A stretch of 35,235 nucleotides of DNA, taken from Deltaproteobacteria bacterium. Its GTDB lineage: Bacteria > Myxococcota_A > UBA796 > UBA9615. How positions within the stretch are numbered: the stretch's first letter is position 1; every line of letters starts with the position of its first letter. This document shows positions 23,735 to 32,400 of the stretch, piece after piece. The stretch is from NCBI GenBank assembly GCA_002724675.1, contig PBPL01000176.1, positions 1 through 35,235 of the forward strand, in the 5' to 3' direction. Below the pieces are notes generated by a model. That model saw only the letters and a list, made by a program, of their open reading frames with translations, searched no databases and was not told the origin of the DNA. A program made the translations under genes and the position numbers.

Positions 23735-24484
23735 TTATCGATCGCTCTGGTACTTCTTCCAAGCGAGCAGTGCAAAGCGATGATGGTGGGCGACCTGATT
23801 GATGGAGTATCGGCTGTTGGCTCCGACGGGACAGGCTGTGCGGGCGAGGCAGAGGCGTCCGCAGACCGCGCCGTCGCGCTGGCGCTCTTGAAAGCAGACC
23901 TCAAGGTCGAGTCCATTGGCTCCCCCGACAGCGCCAACGGGGCAGGCCTGAACACAGGGTTGCCCTGTGCAGGAGTCACAGGGGTTCTCCGACGCTGCTA
24001 GCTTCCGTTCGGGCCACTGCGGGCCCAGCAATACGACTGCCCGATACGCAAACCAGAGACCATGGACGGGGTGAAGTCCTAGACCCAGCGGGGATGTGTG
24101 CTGCCACCCGGCGTAGGTTCCCAGAGCCATCAAGGGGATCTCGCGTGCCGACTCATTGGGCCAGGCGACGAGGTGGTCGATGTCGTCTTCAGGAGAGTTG
24201 GCGCCCAGGTATTGAGAGCAGAAGGCCCTGACGGTGCCTTGGGTGTAGGTGTCTACAGGGTGAGTCCGATGACGCAGGTCCTCACCGTCTATTTGTTTCC
24301 AGAGATCTGGTCCCGCCGAGCCCAAGAGGAGCAGCGAGCCAAAGCGTTCGTGGTCTACAGAAAATTGGGGAAGCTGCTCTGAGAGTGCCTGGGTGGAAAG
24401 CAGAGCGAGCAGGTTGAAGCCTCGTTCCTTCAGGAATGTGAGCCCCGCATCCAGTTGCTGGTCCCTAGTTGCCACTTGGTTCAC
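23735..24484 (-). CDS. QueG-like 4Fe-4S protein
   Basis: The C-terminal half of this 249-residue protein has two cysteine clusters, CDSCTGQPCVQACPVGAV and, further on, C...C-GRL-C-LARTACPVG followed by NSRYS and NQVAHHHRF. This arrangement is shared with epoxyqueuosine reductase (QueG) and its smaller relatives, which carry two 4Fe-4S clusters. It is shorter than full QueG (about 350-380 residues) and I do not see the corrinoid-binding N-terminal region clearly, so the substrate is uncertain. The N-terminal half is unrecognised (LLLLGSAGPDLWKQ; LMALGTYAGWQHTSPLGLG). Its GTG start overlaps the TGA of the recQ-like gene (GTGA), so the two are probably co-translated. No signal peptide; cytoplasmic. 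Confidence 0.75.
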   Translation of the reverse strand: MNQVATRDQQLDAGLTFLKERGFNLLALLSTQALSEQLPQFSVDHERFGSLLLLGSAGPDLWKQIDGEDLRHRTHPVDTYTQGTVRAFCSQYLGANSPEDDIDHLVAWPNESAREIPLMALGTYAGWQHTSPLGLGLHPVHGLWFAYRAVVLLGPQWPERKLAASENPCDSCTGQPCVQACPVGAVGGANGLDLEVCFQERQRDGAVCGRLCLARTACPVGANSRYSINQVAHHHRFALLAWKKYQSDR

Positions 24485-27036
24485 GAGTCAAAGGCCTCGA
24501 CAACCGCTAGGAACTGATTGCCGACACGTTCGAACAAGCGGTCTCCCATGCCTGGGAGTTCGAGCATAGACGTCTTGTTCTTGGGCCTCGTTGCAGCGAT
24601 TCCCCGGAGCAGTCGGTTGGACCCTAGAGTGTATGGAGGGGTGTTCTTACTGTTGGCCATGGCTGCACGCACCTCGCGGAGCTTATCGAACAGTGCTTGC
24701 TGTTCCGGATCGAGGGAAACGCTCTTGCTGGTCCCGGTGGGTGCGGCTCTCCCGACCACCCCGACTGGCGGGAAGACCATCTCAAAATCAGGGGCCTCTT
24801 GACGCATCACCTGGTTGCCCAGGCTGGCCAGGTTGAGCACTCGGTACCGTCGGTCGTATCCGCGAATGGATCGCTGGACCTCGGTCTCCACGAGGCAGCC
24901 AGCACGCACAAGGGCCCGCAAGACATCCAGGATTTCGTCTTGCGACAGTGTCCTGAGCAGACCATAGGTGGAGAGCGTCTGAAACCCACGTTGCATGACG
25001 GCCTTGGAGCTCGATCCTGCGAGAACCTTGGCAACGAGTGATGGCGTGTGCCCGTTGCCCATCCGCGCCACACACGAGAGCGCCTTGCGAACGATCGTCT
25101 CACTGGCGGGAGACAGGGCCCGGGGCGGCGCACTCTGGCCGCCCCCTGCTTGGCAGTGGTCGCAGTTGCCACAGTTGTCCCAGTCTGGTTGCTCACCGAA
25201 GTATTGCAGTAGCGCTCGTCTTCGGCAGTGGCCCTGGTCCGTGTAGGCGACCATGTTGTCGAGCTTCTTGTACTCGTGGTTTCGGCGTTCTCGGAGCCTC
25301 GCGAAGTCGATGGTCAAGTCTTGACCCGGTCGCAGCAATCGTGCGCCACTACACCGGTCTGCGGGCACCCAATGTAGGCAGCCGAGTTCCTCGAGGCGTC
25401 GTAGCGCGCTGCCTAGCCGTGGCCGGTCAGTACCCAACTCGTCGGCGAGTGTAGGCAGATGAATTGGGATGGAGCTGGGCAAGTTGGATGGCCGTTCTCG
25501 GTTGGTCTCCTCGTGGGAGAGCAACTCGTGCTCATAGCCTTCTGGAGCTGGCGGTGCGCCGCCTGGAAAGAGGTCATCTGTGCACACGGGTGGAGGGCCG
25601 AACCTTGAGGCTTCGATGGGGTGACCGCCCCGGCCGCGCAGAGTTTGGAGCTGTTGCCAGAGGCGCTGCGGCAGGCCCGCACGCGTGGGCGCGCGTTGAG
25701 TACAGCCCTGGGGGAACGACACTTCAGTGAGCCCTTCGCGTATGGGGAGCCGTCGGAGCCATCCCTCTCGTTCCAAGACGACGAGTCCTGCGCCGACCAT
25801 GCGATCCGTGGCGATCCCGCCAATGCGCTCTGCCAATGCTTGGTGCGAGCGGAAGACGGGATTGCTGGGGGCCTCGTCGAGGGCCAACCAGGTTCCACTG
25901 ACAACCTCCTCGGGAGGATGAGAGTTGTCGATGAAGAACTCTTGAACAGTCCGATCTCCCGGCCGATGAAGGAGCGTAATGCTGGCCGGAAGTCCGTCAC
26001 GTCCTGCACGGCCAATTTCTTGGTAGTAGGCCTCAAGGGTTCGAGGAATGTCGAAATGGAGGACAGCGCGAATGTTGTCTTTGTCGATCCCCATTCCAAA
26101 GGCATTTGTCGCCACTACGACCGATAGAGCGCCTGCCATGAAGTCGTTCTGGACCTGTGTGCGTTCGATGGGGTCGAGCCCGGCGTGATAACTCCCGACG
26201 CGCTCACCCCGCTGCCGAAGGATGGAGGTCACCGACTCGACGGCTCGCCGTGTTGCGCAATACACGATGGCAGGGCGCTCGACTCCGTCCAGTTGAGCCG
26301 AAACCAACTCTTCTTTGTGCTTTCGGCTACGAGCCGAGAGAACGGAGAGCTCCAGGTTGGACCGGTCGAACCCGGTGACGAAGATGCCCGGAGAACTCAA
26401 GCGGAGAGAGTGGAGGATGTCGTCCCGTACTTGCTGGGTTGCTGTCGCGGTGGTGGCAATCGTTGGTGGATTACCGAGCATGTCGCGCACCTGGCCTAGG
26501 CGCAGATAGTCAGGTCGGAAGTCATGGCCCCACTGGGAGAGACAGTGGGCTTCGTCGATGACGAAGAGGCCCAGCAATGTCTGACCGAGACGCCGAGTAA
26601 ACGCATCACTTCGGAAACGCTCGGGTGCCACATAGAGCAGGTCTAGATCGCCAGCGATCGCTGCCTTCAGGCGCTGCTCGCGGACGCTGGGTTCCAGGCT
26701 CGAGTTGATGAACGTGGCTCGGATACCGAGCGCCACGAGGCTATCCACTTGGTCTTTCATCAGGGCGATGAGGGGCGAGACGACAAGTGCTAGACCCGGG
26801 CGATGTAGAGCTGGCAGCTGGTAGCAGATGGACTTGCCCGCTCCGGTGGGCATGACCACTAAGGCATCACCACCGGCGGCGACGTGCGTGACGACAGGTT
26901 CCTGACCTGGCCGAAATGCTCTATGACCGAAGCGCTCCCGCAGCAGAACGAGCAATTCGGCCCGAAGCGAAGCGGCATCGCCCGGAAAGATTCGAGGTGA
27001 TCTTGGTTCATCCGGGGGTTGAGGTTGGGGCGGCAT
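24481..27036 (-). CDS. recQ: RecQ family ATP-dependent DNA helicase
   Basis: The ATG at 27036 gives 851 residues; a TTG at 27057 would add seven, and neither has a clear ribosome site. Helicase motifs are complete: FRPGQ, MPTGAGKSICYQ (Walker A, about residues 62-73), VSPLIALMKDQV, VIDEAHCLSQWGHDFRPDY, ATTATAT, VVATNAFGMGIDK and YYQEIGRAGRDG. A zinc site of RecQ type follows (CRRRALLQYFGE, then CGNCDHC). A winged-helix region comes next and an HRDC-like end (GSNRLLRGIAATRPK, LLELPGMG-type). About 190 residues separate motif VI from the zinc site, far more than in E. coli RecQ, and they hold two winged-helix-like segments (LAERIGGIATDRMVGAGLV; LADELGTDRPRLGSALRRLE). It unwinds DNA 3'-5' in recombination and repair. 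It is coupled to the Fe-S protein gene. Confidence 0.93.
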   Translation of the reverse strand: MPPQPQPPDEPRSPRIFPGDAASLRAELLVLLRERFGHRAFRPGQEPVVTHVAAGGDALVVMPTGAGKSICYQLPALHRPGLALVVSPLIALMKDQVDSLVALGIRATFINSSLEPSVREQRLKAAIAGDLDLLYVAPERFRSDAFTRRLGQTLLGLFVIDEAHCLSQWGHDFRPDYLRLGQVRDMLGNPPTIATTATATQQVRDDILHSLRLSSPGIFVTGFDRSNLELSVLSARSRKHKEELVSAQLDGVERPAIVYCATRRAVESVTSILRQRGERVGSYHAGLDPIERTQVQNDFMAGALSVVVATNAFGMGIDKDNIRAVLHFDIPRTLEAYYQEIGRAGRDGLPASITLLHRPGDRTVQEFFIDNSHPPEEVVSGTWLALDEAPSNPVFRSHQALAERIGGIATDRMVGAGLVVLEREGWLRRLPIREGLTEVSFPQGCTQRAPTRAGLPQRLWQQLQTLRGRGGHPIEASRFGPPPVCTDDLFPGGAPPAPEGYEHELLSHEETNRERPSNLPSSIPIHLPTLADELGTDRPRLGSALRRLEELGCLHWVPADRCSGARLLRPGQDLTIDFARLRERRNHEYKKLDNMVAYTDQGHCRRRALLQYFGEQPDWDNCGNCDHCQAGGGQSAPPRALSPASETIVRKALSCVARMGNGHTPSLVAKVLAGSSSKAVMQRGFQTLSTYGLLRTLSQDEILDVLRALVRAGCLVETEVQRSIRGYDRRYRVLNLASLGNQVMRQEAPDFEMVFPPVGVVGRAAPTGTSKSVSLDPEQQALFDKLREVRAAMANSKNTPPYTLGSNRLLRGIAATRPKNKTSMLELPGMGDRLFERVGNQFLAVVEAFDS

Positions 27037-27261
27037 GATGTGCACAGGATTCCACAATGCCCACGGCCAGGACAGGATCCGTCCTGACTAGCTCAACGAA
27101 GATCTTCAGTCGATCCAGGCACCTGCGGAACCGGGCAGCAAAGTGCCTGATTTTTGCTTGGTTGAAAACAGGTTCTGGGGTTATGCTCGATCAACCAGAA
27201 ACTTCCTAAGCCCCTGTCTTCAAAGGGTTTTTGTGGACATTCGTCCGGAGGGAGAGGTGCG

Positions 27262-27522
27262 ATGGCTGCTAGCGAAGTCATGGACTGGACGATCTGGGGT
27301 GATGGTTCGACTGAGGTCATCGACTGGCCCAACCTGGGCGAGGTGTCTCCAACGGTATTGCGCTGTCCCAACTGCGGCTTGCACGTGACTCTGTTCGTCG
27401 ATACCTCGGCAGGCAGTCAGTCGTGTACGGAGCGCTGCCCCCTCTGTCTCCGGGCAATTGCCCTGAGTGTTGTCGTTGCTGACCTCCAGTTGGCAAGCAT
27501 CCAGGCCACCCGCCCATACTGA
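27262..27522 (+). CDS. CPXCG-motif cysteine-rich zinc-ribbon protein
   Basis: This 86-residue protein carries the signature of the Cys-rich CPXCG family: LRCPNCG, then LFVDTSAGSQ and ERCPLCLRAIALSVVV. Family members usually read CPYCG...VD.S.G.Q.Y.EDC.VCCRPI, so four cysteines at the two CxxC knuckles are kept and probably bind zinc. The function of the family is unknown. About 30 residues precede the domain (MDWTIWGDGSTEVIDWPNLG), an acidic/Trp-rich extension. The ATG follows GGAGGGAGAGG closely. A weak promoter-like pair, TTGGTT at 27158 and TATGCT at 27182 with 18 bases between, lies upstream. The sfsA-like gene follows immediately. Confidence 0.8.
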   Translation: MAASEVMDWTIWGDGSTEVIDWPNLGEVSPTVLRCPNCGLHVTLFVDTSAGSQSCTERCPLCLRAIALSVVVADLQLASIQATRPY

Positions 27523-27529
27523 TCGTTCT

Positions 27530-28252
27530 CTGAAGTTCTCTAGCTCGCTAGTACCCGGTGTGCTCTTGCGCCGCGAGAAGCGGTTCATCGTGCACGTCCG
27601 ACTTGCTGATGGCTCCGAGGTTGTCGCCCACACCAACAACTCAGGCTCCATGCTGGGCTGCTCGGAGCCAGGCAGCCCTGTGTGGCTGAGCCCTGCTGAC
27701 CGACCAGAGCGCAAGCTGAAGTGGACCTGGGAACTGGTGGCTGTAGGCCCAGCGGGTGTGCTGGTAGGCATCAACACAGCCTTGCCGAACCAGCTGGTGC
27801 AAGAAGGGACCGAACAGGGTGTCATCAGCGAGCTACAGGGCTACACACGGATCCGGCGAGAGGTTCGTTATGGAGCCGAGGGCTCTCGCATCGATCTGTT
27901 GCTCGACGATGAGCAGAGGGCTGCCAGCTCGCTTCCCAGTGCGTGGGTCGAGGTGAAGAACGTGACATTGGCGGAGGGGGGTCGTGCGCGCTTTCCCGAT
28001 GCGGTGACCGTCCGTGGCCGGAAGCACCTGCGAGAACTTGAGTGGTGTGTTCGCCAGGGCGACAGGGGGGTGCTTGTCTTTGTCGTTCAGCGAGCAGATG
28101 TGCACTCCGTCACTGCAGCGGACGACATTGATCCGGACTATGGGCACGCTCTTCGCCGGGCGGTGGATAACGGCGTCACAGTCCTAGCCTACCGGGCCCA
28201 GGTGACGCTGGAGGAAGTCTGCTTGGTCGAGTCACTACCGGTCTGCCTCTGA
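27530..28252 (+). CDS. sfsA: SfsA family protein (sugar fermentation stimulation homologue)
   Basis: The product matches SfsA along its length: REKRFIVHVRLADGSEVVAH, TNNSGSMLGC, WTWELV, ISELQGYTRIRREVRYG, GSRIDLLL, WVEVKNVTLAEGG, FPDAVTVRGRKHLREL and an ending SLPVCL close to the SLPVTL of E. coli. Conserved SRID and EVK acidic residues resemble a PD-(D/E)XK-type nuclease core; SfsA of E. coli is reported to bind DNA. The start is uncertain. CTG 27530 lines up exactly with the E. coli N-terminus as I remember it, giving 240 residues. GTG 27467 would add 21 unrelated residues and overlap the CPXCG gene, and GTG 27560 would cut the domain. No ribosome site is visible, so coupling to the CPXCG gene is likely. 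Confidence 0.9.
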   Translation: MKFSSSLVPGVLLRREKRFIVHVRLADGSEVVAHTNNSGSMLGCSEPGSPVWLSPADRPERKLKWTWELVAVGPAGVLVGINTALPNQLVQEGTEQGVISELQGYTRIRREVRYGAEGSRIDLLLDDEQRAASSLPSAWVEVKNVTLAEGGRARFPDAVTVRGRKHLRELEWCVRQGDRGVLVFVVQRADVHSVTAADDIDPDYGHALRRAVDNGVTVLAYRAQVTLEEVCLVESLPVCL

Positions 28253-28304
28253 CGCTTTCTTCAGAGTATTCTTCCCGCGCTAACCCCCGGGGCTATCGAG
28301 CGCA

Positions 28305-29354
28305 TTGACTACCAGCCAGAACACCATCCTCTCCCGCTTCCGTTCCGGTCTCATCTTTGGCCTCGTCGCTGGCGTTCTCCTCTATGTGGGCTATGCGCTG
28401 TGGGTGGGGTGGGAGGATGTCGCGGAAGCACTGCGAAGCTTCTTGTGGCGTTGGTTACCGGTCCTTCTCCTTCTAAGCCTCGGCAACTACCTGGTTCGAT
28501 TCGTTCGATGGGAGGCGTACCTCCGAACGCTCGAGATCCAGATCCCCTTTCGGAGTTCGATGGCGATCTTCCTCTGCGGTCTCGCCATGACCATTACGCC
28601 AGGGAAGGTCGGTGAGTTTCTAAAGTCCTACCTGCTCAAGGAGTCCCACGGGGTGCCAATGGCGACCTCGGCTCCTGTCGTGTTCGCGGAGCGGGTCACC
28701 GATCTCCTCGCTCTGGTCCTCCTGGCATCCGTTGGGGTTGCTAGCTATGGCGGGCCGAAGGCGCGCCTTGTGCTGGGGCTTGCCGGCGGCTGTGTTGCCC
28801 TCGCCTTGGTGGTTCTCCAGAGCAATCGCCTCACAGCTCAGGTGTTGTCTTTAGTGGAGGGCTTCCCTCTCGGCGCCCGGATTGCTCCCAAGCTTCGCGA
28901 AGTTCTCGATGCCTCCCGGGCTCTGCTCGCGTTGCGCCCTCTGCTCGTCGGACTGGTTCTGGCGATCCTAGCGTGGTTCCTTGAGTGCTATGGCTATTGG
29001 TTGGCGTTCGACGCGTTCCCCGTTCCTGTGGACATGGACCTTGGGGTCGCGGTCTTCGCCTACTCCTTCTCCACCGTTGCGGGTGTCGTCTCTCCGGGTG
29101 GTATCGGTCCGACGGATGTGGGCTTGATTGAACTAGCCCGGACGTTCACACCTGACCTTGCAGACCAGAGAGAGTTGGCAGCGGCTGCCTCGTTTATCGT
29201 GCGGGTCTGCACCCTTTGGTTTGCAGTGGGGCTCGGAGCCCTGGCCCTCTTGCGCTTCCGCACCCTGGTTGAGGTGGATGTCGAGGTGGCTCGGTCGGGA
29301 GAGAGCCAGCGGTCGAATCGAGGGGGACCAGAAGCGCCTGTGTCGACTCAGTAA
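28305..29354 (+). CDS. Lysylphosphatidylglycerol synthase TM-region/UPF0104 (YbhN-like) membrane protein
   Basis: The 349-residue protein (TTG start) has about eight hydrophobic helices and the two signatures of this family: LAMTITPGKVGEFLKSYLL, followed by a glutamate-arginine pair in VVFAERVTDLLALVLLA, and SPGGIGPTDVG toward the C-terminus. It lacks the soluble aminoacyl-transfer domain of MprF, so it corresponds to the flippase-like domain alone. Members are linked to lipid translocation or to mannosyltransfer (AglD-type), and the substrate cannot be told. The C-terminal tail is hydrophilic (VARSGESQRSNRGGPEAPVS). It starts 52 bases after sfsA on the same strand and may share its transcript. 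Confidence 0.9.
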   Translation: MTTSQNTILSRFRSGLIFGLVAGVLLYVGYALWVGWEDVAEALRSFLWRWLPVLLLLSLGNYLVRFVRWEAYLRTLEIQIPFRSSMAIFLCGLAMTITPGKVGEFLKSYLLKESHGVPMATSAPVVFAERVTDLLALVLLASVGVASYGGPKARLVLGLAGGCVALALVVLQSNRLTAQVLSLVEGFPLGARIAPKLREVLDASRALLALRPLLVGLVLAILAWFLECYGYWLAFDAFPVPVDMDLGVAVFAYSFSTVAGVVSPGGIGPTDVGLIELARTFTPDLADQRELAAAASFIVRVCTLWFAVGLGALALLRFRTLVEVDVEVARSGESQRSNRGGPEAPVSTQ

Positions 29355-29453
29355 AATTCAAGCTACTGTATAGACGCGCGAAAATGGCCGCGTGTACGTG
29401 CGTGCGATTCGTGGGCAGTTCGGCGAGGCTTGGTCACCCATCTGAGGCAGCGG

Positions 29454-32400
29454 ATGACGCGATACGGTCGTAGCACTCCGGTTCTCTTCTGGCATCTGTG
29501 CCTATTCCTGTTGGGCACGGCCTGCACCAGTGTTCCCACCTCGATTCCGCTTGGCGACGACACGGCAGCAGACGATGACGACTCGTCCGAAGACTCGGTC
29601 GAAGGCGAGGCTGCTGGAAGCTTGGATCCGCTTGTTCTCGACTTTGGGATTGTTGCGGTCGGTGAAGTCGAAGAACGCAGCGTCACGGTTACCTCCACCG
29701 GAACAGCTGCTCTGGTCATCGATGCCGTGGACGTGTCGGAAGGGGTTCCATTCTCGGCAGGCTTCTTGGCGCCAGTTACGGTTCCACCCGAGAGCAGCGA
29801 GAGTCTAGCGTTTCGATTCGAGCCCACGGAGGGAGGCACCTATGTGGCCCAGGCCTCGTTGGGCTGGAATGCGGCGAACGAGGACGATGTGGTCTGGCTG
29901 GAGCTCCGGGGTTTGGGGGATCCGGGAGAGGACCCTGTCTTCGATGAGGACTGCGACAACGAGCTCGATGACGACGGTGACGGCAATATCGACTGTGAAG
30001 ATCTCGATTGCTTCGGGGTGATCGTCTGCACCAACGAGAACTGCACCAACCTCATTGATGATGACGCTGATGGCGACCTGGATTGTGAGGACGATGAGTG
30101 CTCCGATGCGCCTGAGTGTGCGGCGGTTGAGGACTGCTACGACCAGGTTGATAACGATTCAGACGGCCTCATTGACTGTGATGATCCGGATTGTGCGCTG
30201 GGCATCGCATGCAACGCGGAGCTCTGCGACAACATCTTCGATGACGACGGGGATGGGCTACTGAATTGTGAGGATCCGGACTGCGCTTCCGACCCCGCCT
30301 GCCTCTCAGAGCTCTGCGCCAATGGTGTGGATGATGATGCCAACGGGCTGATCGACTGTGTGGACTCGGGGTGTGATGGCTCGTCCGATTGCATTGATGA
30401 GCTCTGCTGGAACGCGCTCGATGACGATGGTGACGGGGACACCGACTGTCTCGATGCGGAGTGCCTGACTGCGTCCAACTGTGTGGTCGAGGTGTGTACC
30501 AACGGCGTGGACGATGATGCGGATGGCTTCGTCGACTGCACGGACGATGAGTGCAGCGTGGATGTGGCCTGCACCGTTGCTGAAATTTGTTCCAATGGCG
30601 TGGACGACGACAGTGACGGGCAAGCGGACTGCGCGGATCCCGAGTGTGCGCCGACCGTAGAGTGCACTGGCTCGGAGGACTGTAGCAACGGCATTGATGA
30701 CGACGGCAACGACCTGCTCGACTGTGACGATCCTGCATGCTGGTCGCTTGCCGTCTGCCAGGCGGAGGACTGCGAAGACCTGGTGGATAACGACGGCGAC
30801 GACCTCGTCGACTGTACGGACGATGACTGCATCGGGTTGCCGGCATGCATTGATGAGGACTGTCAGAACGACCTGGATGACGACGGCGACGGTTACGTCG
30901 ATTGCGTGGATCCGGAGTGTGCGACTGACTCGGTTTGTGTCAGTGAGCTGTGTACTGATGGTGTCGACAACGACCTGGACGGAATGCTCGATTGTGTCGA
31001 CCCCGAGTGCGTGTCGCAGCCTGTCTGTGTGACGGAGCTCAGCTGCAACAACGGCGTGGATGATGATCTCGATGGGTTGCTGGACTGCGGGGACCCGGAG
31101 TGTGTGGGCAATCCATCCTGTAACGACGAGATCTGCGACGACGTCATCGACAACGACAGTGACGGTAGTACGGACTGTGCTGACTCCGACTGCGCATACA
31201 TTCCGCCGTGCTCTCTAGAGGACTGCACCAACGGAGTGGATGACGATCTGGACACGTTTGTGGACTGCCTCGACCCCCAGTGTCTCGGTGCTCCGGTTTG
31301 TGTGGACGAGGACTGTTCGGATGGAGACGACAACGACGGTGACTGGCTGATTGATTGCGCCGACAACGCAGTCAACGATCCCGTGGATCCCGACTGCGAG
31401 GACGCACCGGAGTGTACGGTCGAGATCTGTGACAACGGGGTCGATGATGACCTCGACGGCTACATCGACTGTGTCGACCTGGAGTGTCAACTCGATGATC
31501 CGGACTGCATCCAAGAGGACTGCTTCAATGGACTAGATGACAACGTGGACGGCTATATCGACTGCGCCGACCCTGATTGCGTAGCCAGCGAGCCGCTCTG
31601 CACTCCCGAAATCTGCGACAACCTCTTGGACGATAACGCGGACGGATTCATCGACTGCGCCGATCCTCAGTGCCAGTCGCAAGTCGTGTGCTTGCTTGAG
31701 GACTGTCTGAATGGGGTCGACGACGATCAGGACGGGCTCGTCGACTGCGATGACCCTGCTTGTGCGCCTCAAGCAGCTTGTCTTGCCTCTGGTGAGCTCT
31801 GCGACAACACCATCGACGACGACGGTGACGGGTTTGTGGACTGTGTCGACGTGGACTGCGTGGCATCTCCCGTGTGTCGAGTAGAGGACTGTCAGTCAGG
31901 CTTTGATGAAGATGGCGACAACTTTATCGACTGTGCTGACTCGGACTGTCTGGGCGAGCCGCTGTGTACAGATGAGGAGTGTGAGAACGAGGTCGATGAT
32001 GATGCCGATGGCTTGGTGGACTGCGTCGATCCCGATTGCGCGGCGCTACCTCTCTGTATCGAAGAGATCTGTGACAACGCCGAGGACGACGACGGGGACG
32101 GTGCCATCGACTGCGTGGACTCGGAGTGCGGTACCACGCTGTATTGCGAGGTGGAGCTCTGCTCCAATGGTGTGGACGATGATGGCGACGGCTTCTTGGA
32201 TTGCCTGGACTCTGAGTGTGCCTTTCATCCCTTCTGCTCCACGACCGGAGAAATCTGCGACAACGGCCTCGATGAGGACGGCGATGGCGATGTGGATTGT
32301 GAAGACACGAACTGCGGTCTGTTCACGGACTGTATCGCTGAGCTCTGTGATGACGGGCTGGACAACGACAGCGACGGGTACGTGGACTGTGTGGATCTGG

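Noticed and set aside
19477-27522. Further UGA recoding at the TGA between the tandem membrane genes (19477) or at the end of the CPXCG gene (27520)
   Set aside because: In both cases the following gene is in a different frame, so reading through TGA would not join them.
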